From positions 1-29,864 of the forward strand of contig DAOUAJ010000077.1 of NCBI GenBank assembly GCA_034433615.1: DNA of 29,864 bases, in the 5' to 3' direction. The stretch comes from DAOUAJ01 sp034433615 (GTDB lineage: Bacteria > Chloroflexota > Anaerolineae > DUEN01). Below, piece after piece: positions 28,601-29,864 of this stretch; within the stretch, counting starts at the first letter, position 1, and every line of letters begins with the position of its first letter. The notes below the pieces were generated by a model. The model was not told the DNA's origin. It searched no databases and saw nothing but the letters and a program-made list of their open reading frames with translations. Made by a program: the position numbers and the translations under genes.

Positions 28601-29864
28601 CGTCAACGTGTGGGTGAGCACCGGCGTCTCCTCGACCTTGCTGGCCCAGTAGAACCTCCCATCGTCGCTTTTCTCCTGTACGCTGTACCACCTGGCCAGG
28701 GAGACGACCACGGTCACCGGGACGGAGGCGATGGGCTGGCTCTGCGGGTCCACAGTGACCAGGTCCACGCGATTGGGCTCGCCCACGGTCCCGACGTACT
28801 CCCGCGGCGAGAGGCCCACGTAGATCGCGGCCTTGTGGACGATGGCCGTGGCGGAGCCGGCCACCTCCTGGCCGTTGACGTCTGTGATGCGCACGTCGAA
28901 GGTGAAGGTCTGCGACTGATCGCGGTCGGCGATGTCGGCCGGGACCGAGAAGGTGAACTGCCCCTCGCCGTCCGTCTGGCCCTGGCCCTGGGCCAACGGC
29001 TCGCCGAAGCGACGATCCTCGGGGCGGTAGTAGTCCCACCCCTTGAAGTCCTGGAAGCTGTACCACCCTTCGCCCTGATACTGGAAGAAATAATCCCAGC
29101 TCAGCAACGACCAGCGCACCTCGGCGTCCTTGACCGGCCCGTCGAAGAAGTAATTGGCCCGGGCGGTGACGGTGATGGTGTCGCCCTGAATATACTCGGG
29201 GTGATCGGTGGTCACGCTGATCTCATACTCCGGCTTGCGGTACTCGGCGACCTGGAAGCCGACGCCGTAATGCTGCTCGCGTTGATCCGGCGGCAGTTCG
29301 GGCGCGATGATCTGGAGATCAATGTTGTACCATCCCAGTGAGGCCTCCGGGGCCAGAGTGAGGTCGCCGTAGACGGTGCCCAATGGGCTCAACGGCTTTC
29401 GCTCCTGGAGCACCTGGTTGCCGAAGGGGTCGTTGACCGTGATGGTGACCGGCATGCCGGCCACGGGCAGGGTGTAGCGGGCGTCGTCGTCCCGGCGGAC
29501 GATGGCCTTCCAGTGCACCGTCTGGCCGGGCCGGTAGATGGGACGGTCGGTGTAGAGGTAAGCGTTCAATGGCTGCTTATACATCTCCACGTTGAGGCCG
29601 AACTCCCACGGGCCGATGCCGTTGCTCCACTGGTTCATGACCACGGCGAAATCATCGGCGCCGGGTTGGCCGGTGAAGACGTACAGTGGCTTCCAGTACT
29701 CCCGCTGATCGAAGCTGGCGCGGAACACCCCCTGCGTGTCGGTCCGCCCGTTGACCTCCAGCCCCTGGCCATCCAGGATGCGAAGGGGTAGGTCGGCGAC
29801 CGGCTCGCCCGTCTTCAAGTCCGTGACCCATGCCAGCGCCTCGGTCTCCGTGTGCTTCAGGGAG
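25676..29864 (-). CDS. Bacterial alpha-2-macroglobulin family protein, N-terminus beyond the window
   Basis: The frame is open to the right edge (SLKHTETEALAWVTDLKTGEP precedes the first residues discussed), so at least the signal peptide and first macroglobulin domains are missing. Numbering from 29818, landmarks are TDRPIYRPGQTVHWKAIVR (about 90-108), several MG domains, a Gly-rich bait-like segment GTKGGGGGGPGEGLT (about 650-664), PDNLTTWRMVGKG, and the thioester motif YECTEQ with Cys886 and Gln889 (27163-27152). Helical thioester-domain repeats follow, and a beta-sandwich receptor-type end. Such proteins trap proteases that attack the cell envelope, by covalent linkage. A PbpC partner, usual in proteobacteria, is not visible. 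No internal stop or frameshift. The radical SAM gene follows in the same transcript. Confidence 0.93.
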   Translation of the reverse strand, partial: SLKHTETEALAWVTDLKTGEPVADLPLRILDGQGLEVNGRTDTQGVFRASFDQREYWKPLYVFTGQPGADDFAVVMNQWSNGIGPWEFGLNVEMYKQPLNAYLYTDRPIYRPGQTVHWKAIVRRDDDARYTLPVAGMPVTITVNDPFGNQVLQERKPLSPLGTVYGDLTLAPEASLGWYNIDLQIIAPELPPDQREQHYGVGFQVAEYRKPEYEISVTTDHPEYIQGDTITVTARANYFFDGPVKDAEVRWSLLSWDYFFQYQGEGWYSFQDFKGWDYYRPEDRRFGEPLAQGQGQTDGEGQFTFSVPADIADRDQSQTFTFDVRITDVNGQEVAGSATAIVHKAAIYVGLSPREYVGTVGEPNRVDLVTVDPQSQPIASVPVTVVVSLARWYSVQEKSDDGRFYWASKVEETPVLTHTLTTDARGRATLTWTPTAGGQYLVRARAVDEKGNATASAVFVWISGRPGEFVPWRMESNDRINLVADKKEYRVGDMAQVLVPSPYQGPVWALLTIERGHILSHQVITLTSNSETLEIPIAGDFAPNVFVSIVIVQGQGEQNPLPSFKLGYVELPISTVEKELQITLRPSATEVAPRSPATYTIEVRDHVGRPVKAELSLALVDKAVLTLASSNVEPIRDRFYRKRGVGVNTALGLAINLDRLVQQQLRGTKGGGGGGPGEGLTVRREFPDSAFWAPAVQTDAQGRAQVSLVLPDNLTTWRMVGKGVTDETLVGEATVDIVATKELLVRPVAPRFFVAGDAADLGAVVHNNTKAGQEVEITLTAQGVSIDGPARQAITVAAESAVRVDWPVRVKPGDQVVLRFDARAEKLSDAVEITLPVYRYTTPEVVGTSGEVAADEARLEVVRLPADAERDQGELKVVLEPTLAAGMLPGLRYLEHYPYECTEQVLSRFLPNVLTYRALKRLGIARPDLAEKLPQQVGIGLQRLYNRQNVDGGWGWWYGKSNPFISAYVVFGLVQADRAGFIVDKDILDRGIRYLHLQLQAPARLQGYALNQQAFMIYVLADAGRNVMSPAATLYDERERLALYGRAFLALALGVMDAEGQRARMDTLISDLTGRAVLSATGAHWEEAGMPDYWTMNTDVRTTAVVLDLLARFGSAGGVTPNVVRWLMEVRKDGHWETTQETAWSLIALTDWMVATGELEGDYSWRVRLNDEELGQGAVDKENLDDPVVLRAEVARLLADQANSVSIERSTAEGQTGRGRLYYTTHLQYYLPVESIQPRDRGIVVARRYTLADDPQKPIPQAKVGDVIQVELTIVAPNDLHYLVVEDPLPAGAEAIDVSLRTTSKVYQGPEVEKVPAEEEAVQWWWDRWVPTHTELRDEKVVLFADWLPRGTYRYTYQMRASLPGRFLTLPATAYEMYFPEVWGRSAGGVFTITR

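Noticed and set aside
25865..29341. A 1158-codon open frame on the plus strand opposite the alpha-2-macroglobulin gene
   Set aside because: Its composition (His/Arg/Gly/Leu-rich, no recognisable domain) is that of a mirror frame of a GC-rich gene. The minus-strand frame has clear domains and the thioester motif.

Overview
The window looks like chromosomal DNA from a GC-rich bacterium, most likely a member of the Chloroflexota (Anaerolineae-like). This is an inference from the gene mix: a SagB-type oxidoreductase fused to a membrane domain, membrane-embedded spermidine-synthase-like proteins, a split methylmalonyl-CoA mutase, a large bacterial alpha-2-macroglobulin, a thioredoxin-TPR protein, and a two-copy 'FVNG..LPHLAW' lipoprotein. 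Palindromic and purine-rich repeats, some lying inside genes, point the same way. I found no rRNA, tRNA, CRISPR array, phage module or plasmid backbone.

Layout. 1-0.39 kb: decayed sequence. 0.39-1.63 kb: SagB-type dehydrogenase with an N-terminal membrane domain. 1.74-4.11 kb (minus): membrane protein with a spermidine-synthase-like core. 4.35-7.82 kb: a partly decayed plus-strand cluster. It holds a small membrane ORF with no visible start codon, a truncated and an intact terpene-cyclase-like repeat protein, a deleted copy of a methyltransferase gene, a small protein plus nucleotidyltransferase pair, and the intact isoprenylcysteine-type methyltransferase. 7.86-11.52 kb: ECF sigma factor, overlapping anti-sigma factor, ABC ATPase and ABC-2 permease. 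11.52-12.03 kb: gene remnants, including a YraN-like pseudogene with an in-frame stop. 12.07-13.94 kb: an FTR1-type iron permease divergent from a DtxR/FeoA-type metal regulator, with palindromes between them. 13.98-14.99 kb: a 2-hydroxyacid dehydrogenase homologue, ending in a bidirectional terminator shared with the minus-strand pair methylmalonyl-CoA mutase and M29-like aminopeptidase (15.04-17.77 kb).

From 17.88 kb to the end all genes are on the minus strand. They are a metallo-beta-lactamase-fold hydrolase, a small CxxC protein, signal peptidase I with a strong promoter and a long palindrome in its leader, an internally deleted ISAs1-like insertion sequence, a small membrane protein, the two-repeat lipoprotein, about 1.1 kb of apparently non-coding DNA with promoter-like elements and hairpins, the thioredoxin-TPR protein, a B12-binding-type radical SAM enzyme, and the alpha-2-macroglobulin gene, which runs off the right edge.

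Functional links. The sigma/anti-sigma pair probably controls itself and may control the ABC exporter. The DtxR-like protein probably controls the iron permease. The alpha-2-macroglobulin, lipoprotein and signal peptidase belong to the cell envelope. The most unusual features are the hairpin family CCCGAAGGGTCT (used as a terminator and also found inside a coding region), two cases of a broken paralogue beside an intact one, the structured lepB leader, and the 22.0-23.1 kb non-coding interval. I did not find a system I can confidently call new; the best candidates are listed as findings.
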